The notes: generated by a model not told the origin, from the letters alone. DNA of 64,000 nucleotides from Novosphingobium capsulatum (GCA_015661825.1 DQVI01000138.1:1-64000), one strand, 5' to 3'; shown: positions 39,260 to 48,489, numbered from the stretch's first letter. Numbers and translations are program-made.

Positions 39260-39630
39260 TCCCAATCCAGAGCGCCCTTCTTCCAGGCATAGATGAAGCC
39301 AAGAACCAGTTCAGCCAGGAAGACCATCATGGTCGTCCAGCCGGCCCAACCGGTCTGCTTGAGGCTCACCGCCCAGGGAAACAGGAACGCTGCTTCCAGG
39401 TCGAAGATGATGAACAGGATCGCGACGAGATAGAACCGCACGTCGAACTGACTGCGCGGATCTTCAAACGCGGGGAAACCGCACTCATACTCGGCCAGTT
39501 TGTCAGCATAGGGCTTGTAAGTGCCCGTCAGGCGGGCAGCACCGATGGGCAGGAAGACGAAGGCCGTCGAAAGTGCGAGGGCAATCCCGAGGAAGATCAG
39601 GATCGGCAGATATTGGATGAGTTCGACCAA
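39256..39630 (-). CDS. nuoA: NADH-quinone oxidoreductase subunit A
   Basis: NuoA is a three-helix membrane subunit with 124 residues, including the conserved loop [32 protein letters not shown]. No ATG fits: the probable start is TTG at 39630, giving [13 protein letters not shown], the normal family N-terminus. A GTG at 39669 is possible but adds a basic extension (PRPKCKKKR). It is the first gene of the operon, which then runs to nuoN and beyond. Confidence 0.93.
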   Translation of the reverse strand: MVELIQYLPILIFLGIALALSTAFVFLPIGAARLTGTYKPYADKLAEYECGFPAFEDPRSQFDVRFYLVAILFIIFDLEAAFLFPWAVSLKQTGWAGWTTMMVFLAELVLGFIYAWKKGALDWE

Positions 39631-39792
39631 GGGGCTGACTCGCTTTTTTTTGCACTTGGGACGGGGCACTAGTCCCCCCATGCCCCATGCGCAAGTGGGA
39701 TGCGGTGCAATAAAAGGGCTTGACCGCTCCATTTTTCAGCCAGACCGTGACAATACCGACGCTGGCAAAATCGTGCAGCCCGGTTTGCAGAG

Positions 39793-39806
39793 CCGATTAC
39801 AATCGG
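39793..39806. promoter_or_regulatory. 14-bp palindrome upstream of the nuo operon
   Basis: ccgatt-ac-aatcgg is a perfect inverted repeat about 165 bases before nuoA, in the 264-base gap that must hold the nuo promoter. It is a candidate operator; no known regulator consensus is recognised. Confidence 0.35.
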
Positions 39807-39894
39807 TTTATTTTGCACTGCACAACGACCGGTCCCACGATGGCAAACAACGACTCCACCATGCGTCGCATTGATTTGTCTGGATTTAACCGAT

Positions 39895-40752
39895 TCACCA
39901 TGCTCGCAGTTGCAGCATGGCCAAGCCAAGGCAGGTCGGCCAGGCCGCCACGGCCATCAAAGACCCTAGCGGTAAAATTGTTGATGCCTCGACCCGGCGC
40001 CCCGAAAGGACCCAAATGATAGCAAGAAGCAGCCCCAGAAGGCTCGCGGCGAGCATGATCACGACCACGCCGACGACTCCCGCCCAGGCCCCGATCGCCC
40101 CGAGCAGAAACGGATCACCGCCCCCCAACCCTTCGCGTCCGCGGCATTTTTGATAGGCCCACGCCGGAACGGCCAGCAAGGCATAGCCCGCAACGCATCC
40201 AAGGGCCGATCCGGCAAAAACCGATCCGGTCAAAAGAGACTCGCCGCGCGAACCGAATGCGGGACCTGATGCGAAGCCCGATGCAAAACCGGATGCCAGA
40301 CCGGATTTTGGCCCGAATTCGAACCACGCCGACAAGGCCAGCCCGCTCGCCCCCAAAGCCAGCGTGAGCCCGCGCGGCAACCAGAAACAGCGCGCATCGA
40401 GCAGCCCGAGCGCGAGCAACTGCCACCCCAGCGCCATTGCCGGAAGCCGCGCCGGCAATGGCATCAGGGCCGCTCCCGCCCCGACCCCTGCCCCAAGGAT
40501 TTCCGACACAAGCTGCCAGCGGTCGAGAGCCCCCCTGCATGTCCGGCAACGCCCTCGCAAGGCGAGCCAGGCCAGAACCGGGACCAGTTCCAGCCCATGG
40601 AGACGACGCCCGCAATGGTCGCAGGCCGAAGGCGCCCGCACGATGTCACGCCCCTGTGGCAGGCGCTGGACGAGCGTGCCGATGAACGAGCCGACAATTG
40701 CCCCCAGAACGGAGCAGATTGTCACGGAAAGCCAGCCCCATTCCTCTCCCAA
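39895..40752 (-). CDS. Type 4 prepilin peptidase (A24 family)
   Basis: This bifunctional membrane enzyme cleaves and methylates type IV pilin or type II secretion pseudopilins. In 285 residues it shows GSFIGTLVQRLP, the zinc-type motif C44-x2-C47 and C69-x2-C72, and the two catalytic aspartates D119 (GLLDARCFWLP) and D213 (GGGDPFLLGAIGAW). The second motif is GGGDPF rather than the usual GxGDxK. A low-complexity loop of repeated GFAS/GLAS units (about residues 151-165) precedes the second half. The start is TTG 40752 with AGGGGG upstream; GTG 40725 is possible. No pilin genes are nearby. Confidence 0.85.
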   Translation of the reverse strand: MGEEWGWLSVTICSVLGAIVGSFIGTLVQRLPQGRDIVRAPSACDHCGRRLHGLELVPVLAWLALRGRCRTCRGALDRWQLVSEILGAGVGAGAALMPLPARLPAMALGWQLLALGLLDARCFWLPRGLTLALGASGLALSAWFEFGPKSGLASGFASGFASGPAFGSRGESLLTGSVFAGSALGCVAGYALLAVPAWAYQKCRGREGLGGGDPFLLGAIGAWAGVVGVVVIMLAASLLGLLLAIIWVLSGRRVEASTILPLGSLMAVAAWPTCLGLAMLQLRAW

Positions 40753-40828
40753 ACCGCCCCCCTTTCGCCCCGGCCTTCCCCCCGAAGCGCGCCCGAAACG
40801 ACATTACAAAACGATGCCCGATGTTTCG

Positions 40829-40845
40829 GAACGATGATTTCGTTC
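40829..40845. promoter_or_regulatory. Inverted repeat between prepilin peptidase and thiolase genes
   Basis: gaacga-N5-tcgttc is a 6-bp dyad in the 252-base divergent intergenic region. It is a possible operator for either gene, short enough to be chance. Confidence 0.25.
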
Positions 40846-41004
40846 AAAAATTTTCTCGCGGTCCGGTCGCATCCGGTGCACCCTACGACCTGATGCCGAA
40901 TTGCATTCGTCCCGCTCTGAGCTTACATCGGGCGCAACAAACACAAGCTACCATTTCGTCCGCCCCCCGCGGCGAAACTCCGGCACTGGAAGGACCTGAT
41001 ACAT

Positions 41005-42201
41005 ATGGCGCAGTTTTCCATCGCAGACCCCATCGTGATCCTGAGCTATGCCCGTACCCCCATGGGCAGCATGCAGGGCGCTCTGGCCGACGTGACCGCC
41101 ACCGAACTGGGCGCCACTGCGGTCAAGGCCGCCGTGGAGCGCGCGGGCGTCGATGGCGCGCAAGTCGAGCGCATCTACATGGGCTGCGTGCTGCCCGCCG
41201 GGCTCGGCCAGGCGCCCGCACGCCAGGCCGCGATCAAGGCCGGCCTGCCCAAGTCGGTCGAGGCGACGACCGTCAACAAGGTCTGCGGCTCGGGCATGCA
41301 GACGGTGATCATGGCTTCCGAGGCGCTGGCCGCCGGCAGCATCGACCTTGCCATCGCCGGTGGCATGGAATCGATGACCAACGCGCCCTACCTTCTCAAG
41401 AAGCATCGTTCGGGCGCGCGCATCGGCCACGACACGGCTTATGACCACATGTTCCTCGACGGCCTCGAAGACGCCTACGAGGCTGGCCGCGCGATGGGCA
41501 CGTTCGCCCAGGAAACCGCCGATGCCTATCAACTGACCCGCGAAGGCCAGGACGACTACGCCATCGAGTCGCTGCGCCGTGCCAAGGCTGCCATCACCGA
41601 AGGCGCCTTTGTCGCTGAAATCGCGCCCGTCACGATCAAGACGCGCGCCGGCGAAGTGACCGTCGACACCGACGAAGCCCCCGGCAAGGGCCGCCCCGAC
41701 AAGATCCCCGCGCTCAAGCCCGCCTTCGCCAAGGATGGCACGATCACGGCGGCAACGTCCTCGTCGATCTCGGACGGCGCGGCCGCCCTCGTGCTCACCC
41801 GCCAGAGCGTGGCCGATGCCAAGGGCCTGACCCCCGTGGCCAAGGTCGTCGCGCTGGCCGCCCATGCCCACGAGCCCAAGGATTTCACCACCGCTCCGGT
41901 CGGCGCGATCCAGAAGGTGCTGAACAAGGCTGGCTGGACCGTCGAGGACGTCGACCTGTTCGAGGTGAACGAGGCCTTTGCCTGTGTCGCCATGTTCGCA
42001 ATGCACGATCTGGGCATCCCGCATGACAAGGTGAACGTCCATGGCGGCGCCACCGCGCTCGGCCACCCGATCGGCGCTTCGGGCGCGCGCATCATCACCA
42101 CGCTGATCGGCGCGCTCAAGCGCCATGGCAAGACCAAGGGCGTGGCCAGCCTGTGCATCGGCGGCGGCGAAGCCACCGCGCTGGCGATCGAACTGGCCTG
42201 A
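41005..42201 (+). CDS. Acetyl-CoA C-acyltransferase (thiolase)
   Basis: This thiolase condenses or cleaves acyl-CoA (acetoacetyl-CoA or 3-ketoacyl-CoA). In 398 residues, the nucleophile is C94 (NKVCGSGMQT), with NEAFACVAMF, the histidine motif GGATALGHPIGASGARI and the second cysteine in SLCIGGGEATALAIE. Motif spelling fits the biosynthetic acetoacetyl-CoA type (PhaA/AtoB-like), but substrate chain length is uncertain. GGAAGGA lies about 10 bases upstream of the ATG. The gene is monocistronic, ending at a strong terminator, and has no phaB or fatty-acid genes beside it. Confidence 0.92.
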   Translation: MAQFSIADPIVILSYARTPMGSMQGALADVTATELGATAVKAAVERAGVDGAQVERIYMGCVLPAGLGQAPARQAAIKAGLPKSVEATTVNKVCGSGMQTVIMASEALAAGSIDLAIAGGMESMTNAPYLLKKHRSGARIGHDTAYDHMFLDGLEDAYEAGRAMGTFAQETADAYQLTREGQDDYAIESLRRAKAAITEGAFVAEIAPVTIKTRAGEVTVDTDEAPGKGRPDKIPALKPAFAKDGTITAATSSSISDGAAALVLTRQSVADAKGLTPVAKVVALAAHAHEPKDFTTAPVGAIQKVLNKAGWTVEDVDLFEVNEAFACVAMFAMHDLGIPHDKVNVHGGATALGHPIGASGARIITTLIGALKRHGKTKGVASLCIGGGEATALAIELA

Positions 42202-42224
42202 TCGGTTTCTCGCAACACCTGACA

Positions 42225-42261
42225 GAAAAGGGCGCCATCCTCATGGGATGGCGCCCTTTTT
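42225..42261. terminator. Rho-independent terminator after the thiolase gene
   Basis: aaaagggcgccatcc pairs perfectly with ggatggcgccctttt around a short loop (tcatg region) and is followed by further T. It can also serve the convergent SH3 gene. Confidence 0.92.
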
Positions 42262-42283
42262 CTTGTCCCTCAATGCGCCGCGC

Positions 42284-42799
42284 TCAGGGCGTTCCCGCGC
42301 CCCAGATCGCGTCCTGCGCGACGAAGCCCTTGCGCCCGGTCACATCGAACGCGCACCAGCCATCGCGGCAATCGCCCAGAACCCCCTGCACGCCGGGCGC
42401 CACCCGCCAGAGCACCGGGCCACTGCCGTCGCGGTTCGCCCGCATCGGGGCCACCTCGCCCTTGACCAGCCCGCTGCGCGCGCGGCTGAGGAACTGGGCC
42501 AGCATCCATCCGCGAGCCCCGGCCGGGTCTTCGACAAGGCGCCAGCCCCCCATCACGCGCAAAACCTTCACCGGGAGCCCCTTGCGCACATAAGTCCAGT
42601 TGATCCGGTATTCGCGGCCCGGCCCCACGCGCATGTTGGTCTGGTCCTTGGCCAGCGAGGCCCAGTAGGGCGCGGCGCCATCCTCTGCGGCATGCAGCCG
42701 GGCAGGCTGGATGGCGAGGCCCGAAATCCCGGCGCAGACGACCAGGGCAAGCGCAAGGCGGAACGGGGCAAGGCGGAACGAGGAACGCAAATTCGGCAC
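42284..42799 (-). CDS. Exported SH3-domain protein
   Basis: A 171-residue protein with an N-terminal basic and hydrophobic signal (FRLALALVVCAGISGLAIQPARLHAA), so probably periplasmic. Two bacterial SH3-like repeats follow: one from MRVGPGREYRINWTYVRKGLPVKVL to RGWMLAQFLS, and a second through WRVAPGVQGVLGDCRDGWCAFDV to GFVAQDAIWG. Such domains bind cell-wall peptides. The start is GTG 42799 with GGAG about 10 bases upstream. It is convergent with the thiolase gene and divergent from the dehydrogenase. Confidence 0.82.
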   Translation of the reverse strand: MPNLRSSFRLAPFRLALALVVCAGISGLAIQPARLHAAEDGAAPYWASLAKDQTNMRVGPGREYRINWTYVRKGLPVKVLRVMGGWRLVEDPAGARGWMLAQFLSRARSGLVKGEVAPMRANRDGSGPVLWRVAPGVQGVLGDCRDGWCAFDVTGRKGFVAQDAIWGAGTP

Positions 42800-42939
42800 G
42801 GGTCACTGTCTCCACCGCGCCGCGATGAGGCGCGAGCCAACTTGCGATACAGCATTGCGGGACGAGGGCAACCGCCTGTGCCCCGCTGCGAGGCGCGATC
42901 AACAGCTATGATGGCCCTTTGTCCGGCTTGACCGCCCCC

Positions 42940-43995
42940 ATGGCCATCGGCATAGCTGGTGCAAGGATGCCACAGCACGCTCGCCCGCAAGACTTGCGCC
43001 TCGCCCGCCGCGTAGACGGCAAACCGCGCGTGGTCGTCACGCGTCGCCTTTTGCCCGAAACACAGCGCCGGATGGCCGAGTTGTTCGAGGTGACCCTCAA
43101 TGCCGAGGATCGCCCGATGTCGCACGACGCCCTGATCGAGGCCGTGCGCGAAGCCCATGTCCTCGTCCCCACGGTCACCGACCGGATCGACGCCGACGTG
43201 ATCGCCAAGGCTGGCCCCAATCTGGGCCTGATCGCCAATTTCGGCGCGGGGATCGAGCATATCGACCTGGCCGCCGCGCGCGCGCGCAAGATCATCGTCA
43301 CCAACACGCCGGGCGTCTTCACCGAAGACACCGCCGACATGACGATGGCCCTGATCATCTCGGTCCCGCGCCGGTTGACCGATGGCGAGCGCGAGATCCG
43401 CGAGGGAACGTGGGATGGATGGTCGCCGTCCACGCTGCTCGGCCACCGCATCGCGGGCAAGGTTCTGGGCATCGTGGGCATGGGCCGAATCGGCCAGGCC
43501 GTGGCGCTGCGCGCGCGCGCGTTCGGCCTCGCGGTCGTCTATCACAACCGCCATCGCCTGCCCCAGGCGCTCGAAGACCATCTGGGCGTGCGCTACGAGC
43601 CCGACCTCGACCGCCTCGTGCAAGAGGCCGACATTCTCTCGCTGCACTGTCCGCTCAATGCCGGGACGCACCACCTGATCGACGCGCGACGCATCGCGAT
43701 GATGAAGCGCGAAGCCTATGTCGTGAACACCTCGCGCGGCGAACTGATCGAGGAATCGGCACTGATCGCCGCGCTGGAGGCCGGCGCCATCGGCGGGGCA
43801 GGGCTCGATGTTTTCGCCCATGAGCCCGAAGCCGATCCGCGCCTCAAGCGCCTGCCCAATGTCGTCCTGCTGCCCCACATGGGCAGCGCCACATTCGAGG
43901 GACGGCTGGCCTCGGGCGACAAGGTGATCGCCAATATCCGCTTCTGGGCCGACGGCCACCGCCCGCCCGATCAGGTGATCGAAGGCTGGGCCTGA
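42940..43995 (+). CDS. D-2-hydroxyacid dehydrogenase (glyoxylate/hydroxypyruvate reductase type)
   Basis: This NAD(P)-dependent enzyme reduces glyoxylate or hydroxypyruvate. About 351 residues include an N-terminal substrate-binding half, Rossmann motif GIVGMGRIGQAVALRARAF, and the catalytic triad Arg (NTSRGELI), Glu (HEPEADP) and His (LLPHMGSAT). This is closest to GyaR/GhrB-like reductases. The start is uncertain: ATG 42940 and ATG 42967 are both in frame and neither has a clear ribosome site. Confidence 0.88.
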   Translation: MAIGIAGARMPQHARPQDLRLARRVDGKPRVVVTRRLLPETQRRMAELFEVTLNAEDRPMSHDALIEAVREAHVLVPTVTDRIDADVIAKAGPNLGLIANFGAGIEHIDLAAARARKIIVTNTPGVFTEDTADMTMALIISVPRRLTDGEREIREGTWDGWSPSTLLGHRIAGKVLGIVGMGRIGQAVALRARAFGLAVVYHNRHRLPQALEDHLGVRYEPDLDRLVQEADILSLHCPLNAGTHHLIDARRIAMMKREAYVVNTSRGELIEESALIAALEAGAIGGAGLDVFAHEPEADPRLKRLPNVVLLPHMGSATFEGRLASGDKVIANIRFWADGHRPPDQVIEGWA

Positions 43996-44102
43996 TCGCT
44001 GCCCGATACGGAAAACCAGTCCACGCCGGGCAGCGCCGGACGGATCCTCCCCAATTCGTTCGGGCATTTCGAATTTGTCAAAGTCTGGGCGCTAGGGGTG
44101 CC

Positions 44103-45479
44103 ATGATGATCGATTCCAGCCCGATGCCCCCTTCATTGGCCCGTTTGCGCCGCCTGCTGACGCTTGGCGCGCTGGCCATTCCCGCGCTGATACCCACGCT
44201 CGCCCAGGCCCAGAGCGCGCAAGATGCGCTCGCCGATGCAGCCGACAGTGGCGATACCGCATGGATGCTGGCCGCCTCGCTGCTGGCCCTGCTGCTGGTC
44301 CTGCCTGGGCTGGCGCTGTTCCATGCCGGGCGCGTGCGCGCGGCCAGCATGGTTTCGGTCTTGGCCCAGACCGGGGCCGCGGTGGCGCTCGTCTCGCTGC
44401 TGTGGGTCGTGGTCGGCTATACGCTGGCCTTTGGCTCGGTCACCTCGGGCTGGCTGGGCAGCGGCAATGCCTGGATGCTGATCGATCTGGGCAATGTACG
44501 CGACGGCACGCTCGTTCCCGAGAGCGCCTATGCCCTGTTCGAGATGGTCTTTGCGCTGCTTCCACCCGCGCTGATGGTCGGCGCCTGGGTCGAGCGCGCG
44601 CGGTTTGGCTGGGTCGTGGGCTTTTGCGGGCTGTGGAGCCTGATCGTCTATGCCCCGGTGGCCCACTGGGTCTGGGGCGGCGGCTGGCTGGCCACGCGGC
44701 TGGGCACGGTCGACTATGCCGGTGGCCTTGTCGTCCATGTGACCTCCGGGGTCTCGGCGCTGGTCGTGGCGCTGCTGATGGGGCGGCGCGAGCGGTTTGC
44801 CGCCACGGGGGCCGCCCCCCTGCCCTCACCTGCCCCCGGCAGCCCCGTGCTGACCGTTGCGGGCGCGGGGCTGGCCTGGGCGGGGAGTCTGGCGCTTGCG
44901 GGCGGATCGGCCCTCTCGGCGAGCGACGATGCGGCCATGGCGCTGATCAACACCCATGTCTGCGCCGCTGCTGCGGCGCTCGTCTGGCTGCTGCTGGAGC
45001 GGCTGAACGGGCATCATCGGCCCAGCGCCACGGGCTTTGCCCAGGGCGCCGTGGCAGGGCTGGCCATGATCGCGCCGGTCGCGGGCTATGTCGGCGTGGG
45101 CAGCGCAATCCTGCTGGGCCTGATCGCCGCGCCGCTGGTGCGCGGCGGGGCTGCCGTGGTGCGCCAGAGCCTGCATATCGACGACAGCCTCGATGTCTTT
45201 GCCCGTCACGGCCTCGCCGGGGCTGCGGGCACCGTTCTGGCCGCGCTGGCGCTCTCGCCCCGGCTGGGCGGCACCGGCTATGCCCAGGGCATGGATCTGG
45301 CCCATCAGGTGGTCGGGCAGGTCGTCGCCCTGGGGGCCGTGGCCGCGTGGAGTGCGATTGCCACCGCGATTGCCGCGCTGATGGTTTCGATGGCCCTGCC
45401 CATGCGCGTCACGCGCGAGGCCGAGATGGCCGGGCTGGACGAAGGCAGCCATGGCGAAACCGTCTTCAAAGCGGATTGA
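44103..45479 (+). CDS. Ammonium transporter (Amt family)
   Basis: Amt forms trimeric channels for ammonium uptake. The 458-residue precursor has an N-terminal signal-like segment ending TLAQAQS, then about 11 helices. Pore residues are present: the Asp and first His in VDYAGGLVVHVTSG (about 204-212) and the second His in DSLDVFARHGLAG (about 369). The usual ALFYGG near the first pore helix reads ALFHAG. The C-terminal tail EAEMAGLDEGSHGE keeps the motif contacted by the PII protein GlnK, yet no glnK gene is adjacent. ATG 44103 or 44106 may be the start. Confidence 0.9.
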   Translation: MMIDSSPMPPSLARLRRLLTLGALAIPALIPTLAQAQSAQDALADAADSGDTAWMLAASLLALLLVLPGLALFHAGRVRAASMVSVLAQTGAAVALVSLLWVVVGYTLAFGSVTSGWLGSGNAWMLIDLGNVRDGTLVPESAYALFEMVFALLPPALMVGAWVERARFGWVVGFCGLWSLIVYAPVAHWVWGGGWLATRLGTVDYAGGLVVHVTSGVSALVVALLMGRRERFAATGAAPLPSPAPGSPVLTVAGAGLAWAGSLALAGGSALSASDDAAMALINTHVCAAAAALVWLLLERLNGHHRPSATGFAQGAVAGLAMIAPVAGYVGVGSAILLGLIAAPLVRGGAAVVRQSLHIDDSLDVFARHGLAGAAGTVLAALALSPRLGGTGYAQGMDLAHQVVGQVVALGAVAAWSAIATAIAALMVSMALPMRVTREAEMAGLDEGSHGETVFKAD

Positions 45480-45510
45480 GAAAACCCGCCGAACTCATTG
45501 CTGAAAAACA

Positions 45511-45538
45511 AAAAACCCGAGGCTTCCCTCGGGTTTTT
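45511..45538. terminator. Bidirectional Rho-independent terminator
   Basis: aaaaacccgagg and cctcgggttttt are a perfect 12-bp stem around loop cttc, with A and T runs at both ends. It lies between the convergent amt and nitronate-monooxygenase-like genes. Confidence 0.95.
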
Positions 45539-45567
45539 CGTATCATTGAGGTCGATGCAGCGGGCGC

Positions 45568-46977
45568 TCAGTCGCCGGTCAGGATACGATCGACCAATTG
45601 CTTCACAGTGGGCGTGAAGTTGTTGGAATAGAACGGATCCTGCTTGAAGCGATAGGCCGCGTGGCCCGCAAACATCAGGTTCTGGTTGATGTCGCCACCA
45701 TGGGCGATGTCCTGCAAGGTCTTCTGGATGCAGAAGCTGCGCGGATCGGCCAGACGCCCGGTGGTGTAGTCGTCGTGGTCCTTCCACGACGAGAACCCGC
45801 AGTGCGACAGGCAGCCCATGCAGTCGGCCTGATCCTTGCGGATTTCCTCGCGCTCGGCAGGCGTCACGAAGACGACGGTGTCGTCGGGCGTGCGCAGCGC
45901 CTGGGTAAAGCCCGCGCCGAACCATTCGCGCGCATGGGCCAGATCGGTCGGCGTGACCCAGAAGTTCTTGCCCTTGACCCCGACATCGAGTTGGACGGTA
46001 TGTTCGCCCGCCTCGACCCGCGAATAGGGAATCTGGCGCTCGGAACGCGCTTCGAGCGCGCGCAGGAACGGATTGCGCACCGCCGAGGAATAGAAGCCCG
46101 TCGGCGAGAAGCGGTGGAGCAGCACGTCGCCCGGTTCGAGCGTGCGCAGATGGTCTTTCCACGCCTGCGGAATGGGGCTTTCGGCGGTGAGCAGCGGACG
46201 CGTGCCGAACTGGAAGGCGATCGCGCCCAGTTCGGGATTGTCGATCCAGTCGTTCCATTCGCGCAGGAACCACACCCCGCCCGCCATCACGATCGGCACG
46301 TCATCGCTGACCCCTTCGGCGCGCATCGTGTCGCGCAGGGCCTTGACGCGGGGATAGGGATCTTCGGGCTGGCGCGGATTTTCCGCATTCGACAGGCCGT
46401 TGTGCCCACCGGCCAGCCACGGATCTTCGTAGACCACGGCGGCCATCAGGTGCGCGACCTTGTGATAGGCACGCTTCCACAGCGCGCGGAACGCACGGCC
46501 CGAAGAGACAATCGGCAGGTAGCTGACGTTGAAGCGCGCGGCGATTTCCGAGAGCTTGTAGGGCATGCCCGCCCCGCAGGTGACCCCGCTGACGAGGCCA
46601 CGGGTCTTTTCCAGCACGCCTTCGAGCACCGCCTGCGCGCCGCCCATTTCCCACAGCACGTTGATGTTGATCGCGCCCTTGCCGCTGGCCATGTCATAGG
46701 CGCGGCGCACCTGCTCGACGGCGCCGTCGATGGCATAGCGGATCAGTTCATCGTGGCGCTGCTGGCGGGTGAGCGCATTGTAGACCTGCGGCACGATCTT
46801 GCCTTCGGCGTCGTAGCTGTCGGCATTGACCGCACTGACTGTCCCGATGCCTCCGGCCGCTGCCCAGGCGCCCGAACTCATGTGATTGGTGGCAGATACC
46901 CCCTTGCCACCTTCCACCAGTGGCCAGACTTCCCGGCCACCATAGAGGATCGGCTTCAACCCCTTGAACGCAGACAT
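45568..46977 (-). CDS. Nitronate monooxygenase / NPD-like flavoprotein with a cysteine cluster
   Basis: A 469-residue TIM-barrel flavoprotein related to 2-nitropropane dioxygenase. FMN-site features are NHMSSGAWAAAGGIGTVSAVNADS near the N-terminus, VTCGAGMP, and the phosphate-binding region VPIVMAGGVW and GAIAFQFGTRPLL. The family is normally about 320-380 residues. Here a longer C-terminal part carries DCMGCLSHCGFSSW with another Cys in SFCIQKT, which could bind metal or an iron-sulfur cluster (inference). The ATG at 46977 has AAGGA 6 bases upstream. True substrate unknown. Confidence 0.78.
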   Translation of the reverse strand: MSAFKGLKPILYGGREVWPLVEGGKGVSATNHMSSGAWAAAGGIGTVSAVNADSYDAEGKIVPQVYNALTRQQRHDELIRYAIDGAVEQVRRAYDMASGKGAININVLWEMGGAQAVLEGVLEKTRGLVSGVTCGAGMPYKLSEIAARFNVSYLPIVSSGRAFRALWKRAYHKVAHLMAAVVYEDPWLAGGHNGLSNAENPRQPEDPYPRVKALRDTMRAEGVSDDVPIVMAGGVWFLREWNDWIDNPELGAIAFQFGTRPLLTAESPIPQAWKDHLRTLEPGDVLLHRFSPTGFYSSAVRNPFLRALEARSERQIPYSRVEAGEHTVQLDVGVKGKNFWVTPTDLAHAREWFGAGFTQALRTPDDTVVFVTPAEREEIRKDQADCMGCLSHCGFSSWKDHDDYTTGRLADPRSFCIQKTLQDIAHGGDINQNLMFAGHAAYRFKQDPFYSNNFTPTVKQLVDRILTGD

Positions 46978-47249
46978 AACAATCCTTCGACGCGCATGAG
47001 CGCGTGACCTTTGCCGACCGGACCTGGCCGCGAGCGGATCGTTCCCTCCGCGATCGCCGCGACCTGGCCTTCCGGCCGGACGTGATAACCCGAATGCATG
47101 GACTTACGGCCAAACGGTCGCAAGCGAAAGACCGGTCTCGTGCTTTTGCCCGATCCCTGTCTCAAAACGCCCGAGAGGGGTCCTGTTTCCCGAATCGGGA
47201 AAAACGTTCCCCAATCCGACACCCGTGAACCCCGCCTCCGGCATGGCCA

Positions 47250-48377
47250 TCAATCGTCGTCTTCCACGGCCACCTTCTCGCCGGTCACCCGCTGCGAGAG
47301 CGCCGCGGCCATGAACGCGTCGAGCGCCCCGTCCAGCACGTCGGTCGGGTTGGTGCTGACCACCCCGGTCCGCAAGTCCTTGACCTGCTGGTAAGGCTGA
47401 AGAACGTAGGAGCGGATCTGGTGGCCCCAGCCGATTTCGGTCTTGGCGGCATATTCGCCCGAGGCCGCCGCTTCGCGCTTGGCGAGTTCGGCCTCGTAGA
47501 TCCGCGCTTTGAGCATGTTCATCGCGGTGGCACGGTTCTTGTGCTGGCTGCGGTCGTTCTGGCTGGCCACGATGATCCCGGTCGGCACGTGGGTGATGCG
47601 AACGGCCGAGTCCGTCGTGTTGACGTGCTGCCCGCCCGCGCCCGAGGCGCGATAGGTGTCGATCTTGAGGTCGGCCGGGTTGATCTCGACCTCGATGTTG
47701 TCGTCGATTTCGGGATAGACCCAGACCGACGAGAACGAGGTGTGGCGGCGCGCCGAACTGTCATAGGGGCTGATGCGGACCAGGCGGTGGACGCCGCTCT
47801 CGGTCTTGGCATAGCCATAGGCGTTCTCGCCCTTGATCAACAGCGTACAGCTCTTGATGCCCGCCGCTTCGCCCGCGTGATAGTCGACCAGATCGACCTT
47901 GTAGCCGTGGCGTTCGGCCCAGCGCGTGTACATGCGCTGGAGCATTTCGGCCCAGTCCTGGCTTTCCGTGCCGCCCGCGCCCGCGTGAACTTCGAGATAG
48001 GCGTTGTTGGCGTCGGCCTCGCCGGCGAGCAGGGCCTGAACCTTGTCGGCATCGGCGCGGTCGGCCAGCGCGGAAAGCGTTGCCAGACCTTCGGCGATGG
48101 TCGCCTCGTCGTCTTCCATCTCGCCCAGTTCGACGAATTCGATGGCGTCAGCCATTTCCTGGCCGATCTGCCGGACGGTGCCGATCGAGGCCTCAAGACG
48201 GCGACGCTCGCGCATCACGGCCTCGGCGTTCCTGGGATCGTCCCACAGCTTGGGATCTTCGACGCGCGCGTCCAGTTCGTGAAGACGGCGCACCGCGCGG
48301 TCCCAGTCGAGGAACTTGCGCACCAGCGCCAGCGCGGCCTCGATGCGGTCGATATGGGCCTGCCCTTCGGCACGCAT
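47250..48377 (-). CDS. prfB: Peptide chain release factor 2
   Basis: RF2 ends translation at UGA and UAA. The 375-residue protein has the GGQ catalytic loop (ASGAGGQHVNTTDSAVR) and the codon-recognition tripeptide in VRISPYDSSARRHTSF, i.e. SPY where the Escherichia protein has SPF. The reading frame is uninterrupted, so the +1 programmed frameshift that autoregulates prfB in many bacteria is absent. The ATG at 48377 follows a GGAGAG site. It is third in a leftward series amidase-PBP1A-prfB. Confidence 0.95.
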   Translation of the reverse strand: MRAEGQAHIDRIEAALALVRKFLDWDRAVRRLHELDARVEDPKLWDDPRNAEAVMRERRRLEASIGTVRQIGQEMADAIEFVELGEMEDDEATIAEGLATLSALADRADADKVQALLAGEADANNAYLEVHAGAGGTESQDWAEMLQRMYTRWAERHGYKVDLVDYHAGEAAGIKSCTLLIKGENAYGYAKTESGVHRLVRISPYDSSARRHTSFSSVWVYPEIDDNIEVEINPADLKIDTYRASGAGGQHVNTTDSAVRITHVPTGIIVASQNDRSQHKNRATAMNMLKARIYEAELAKREAAASGEYAAKTEIGWGHQIRSYVLQPYQQVKDLRTGVVSTNPTDVLDGALDAFMAAALSQRVTGEKVAVEDDD

Positions 48378-48489
48378 GACGGTCACTCTCCATATAAAAC
48401 AGCGGCCACGCACAGAGGCGGGTCCACACAATCAAACGGGTCGCTTAGCGAAGCGCAGCGGTTTGTAAAGTGGCCCCGCCCGCAACGGA

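Noticed and set aside
47250-48431. Programmed +1 frameshift in prfB
   Set aside because: No in-frame TGA with a CTT slippery codon; the gene reads through from ATG 48377.
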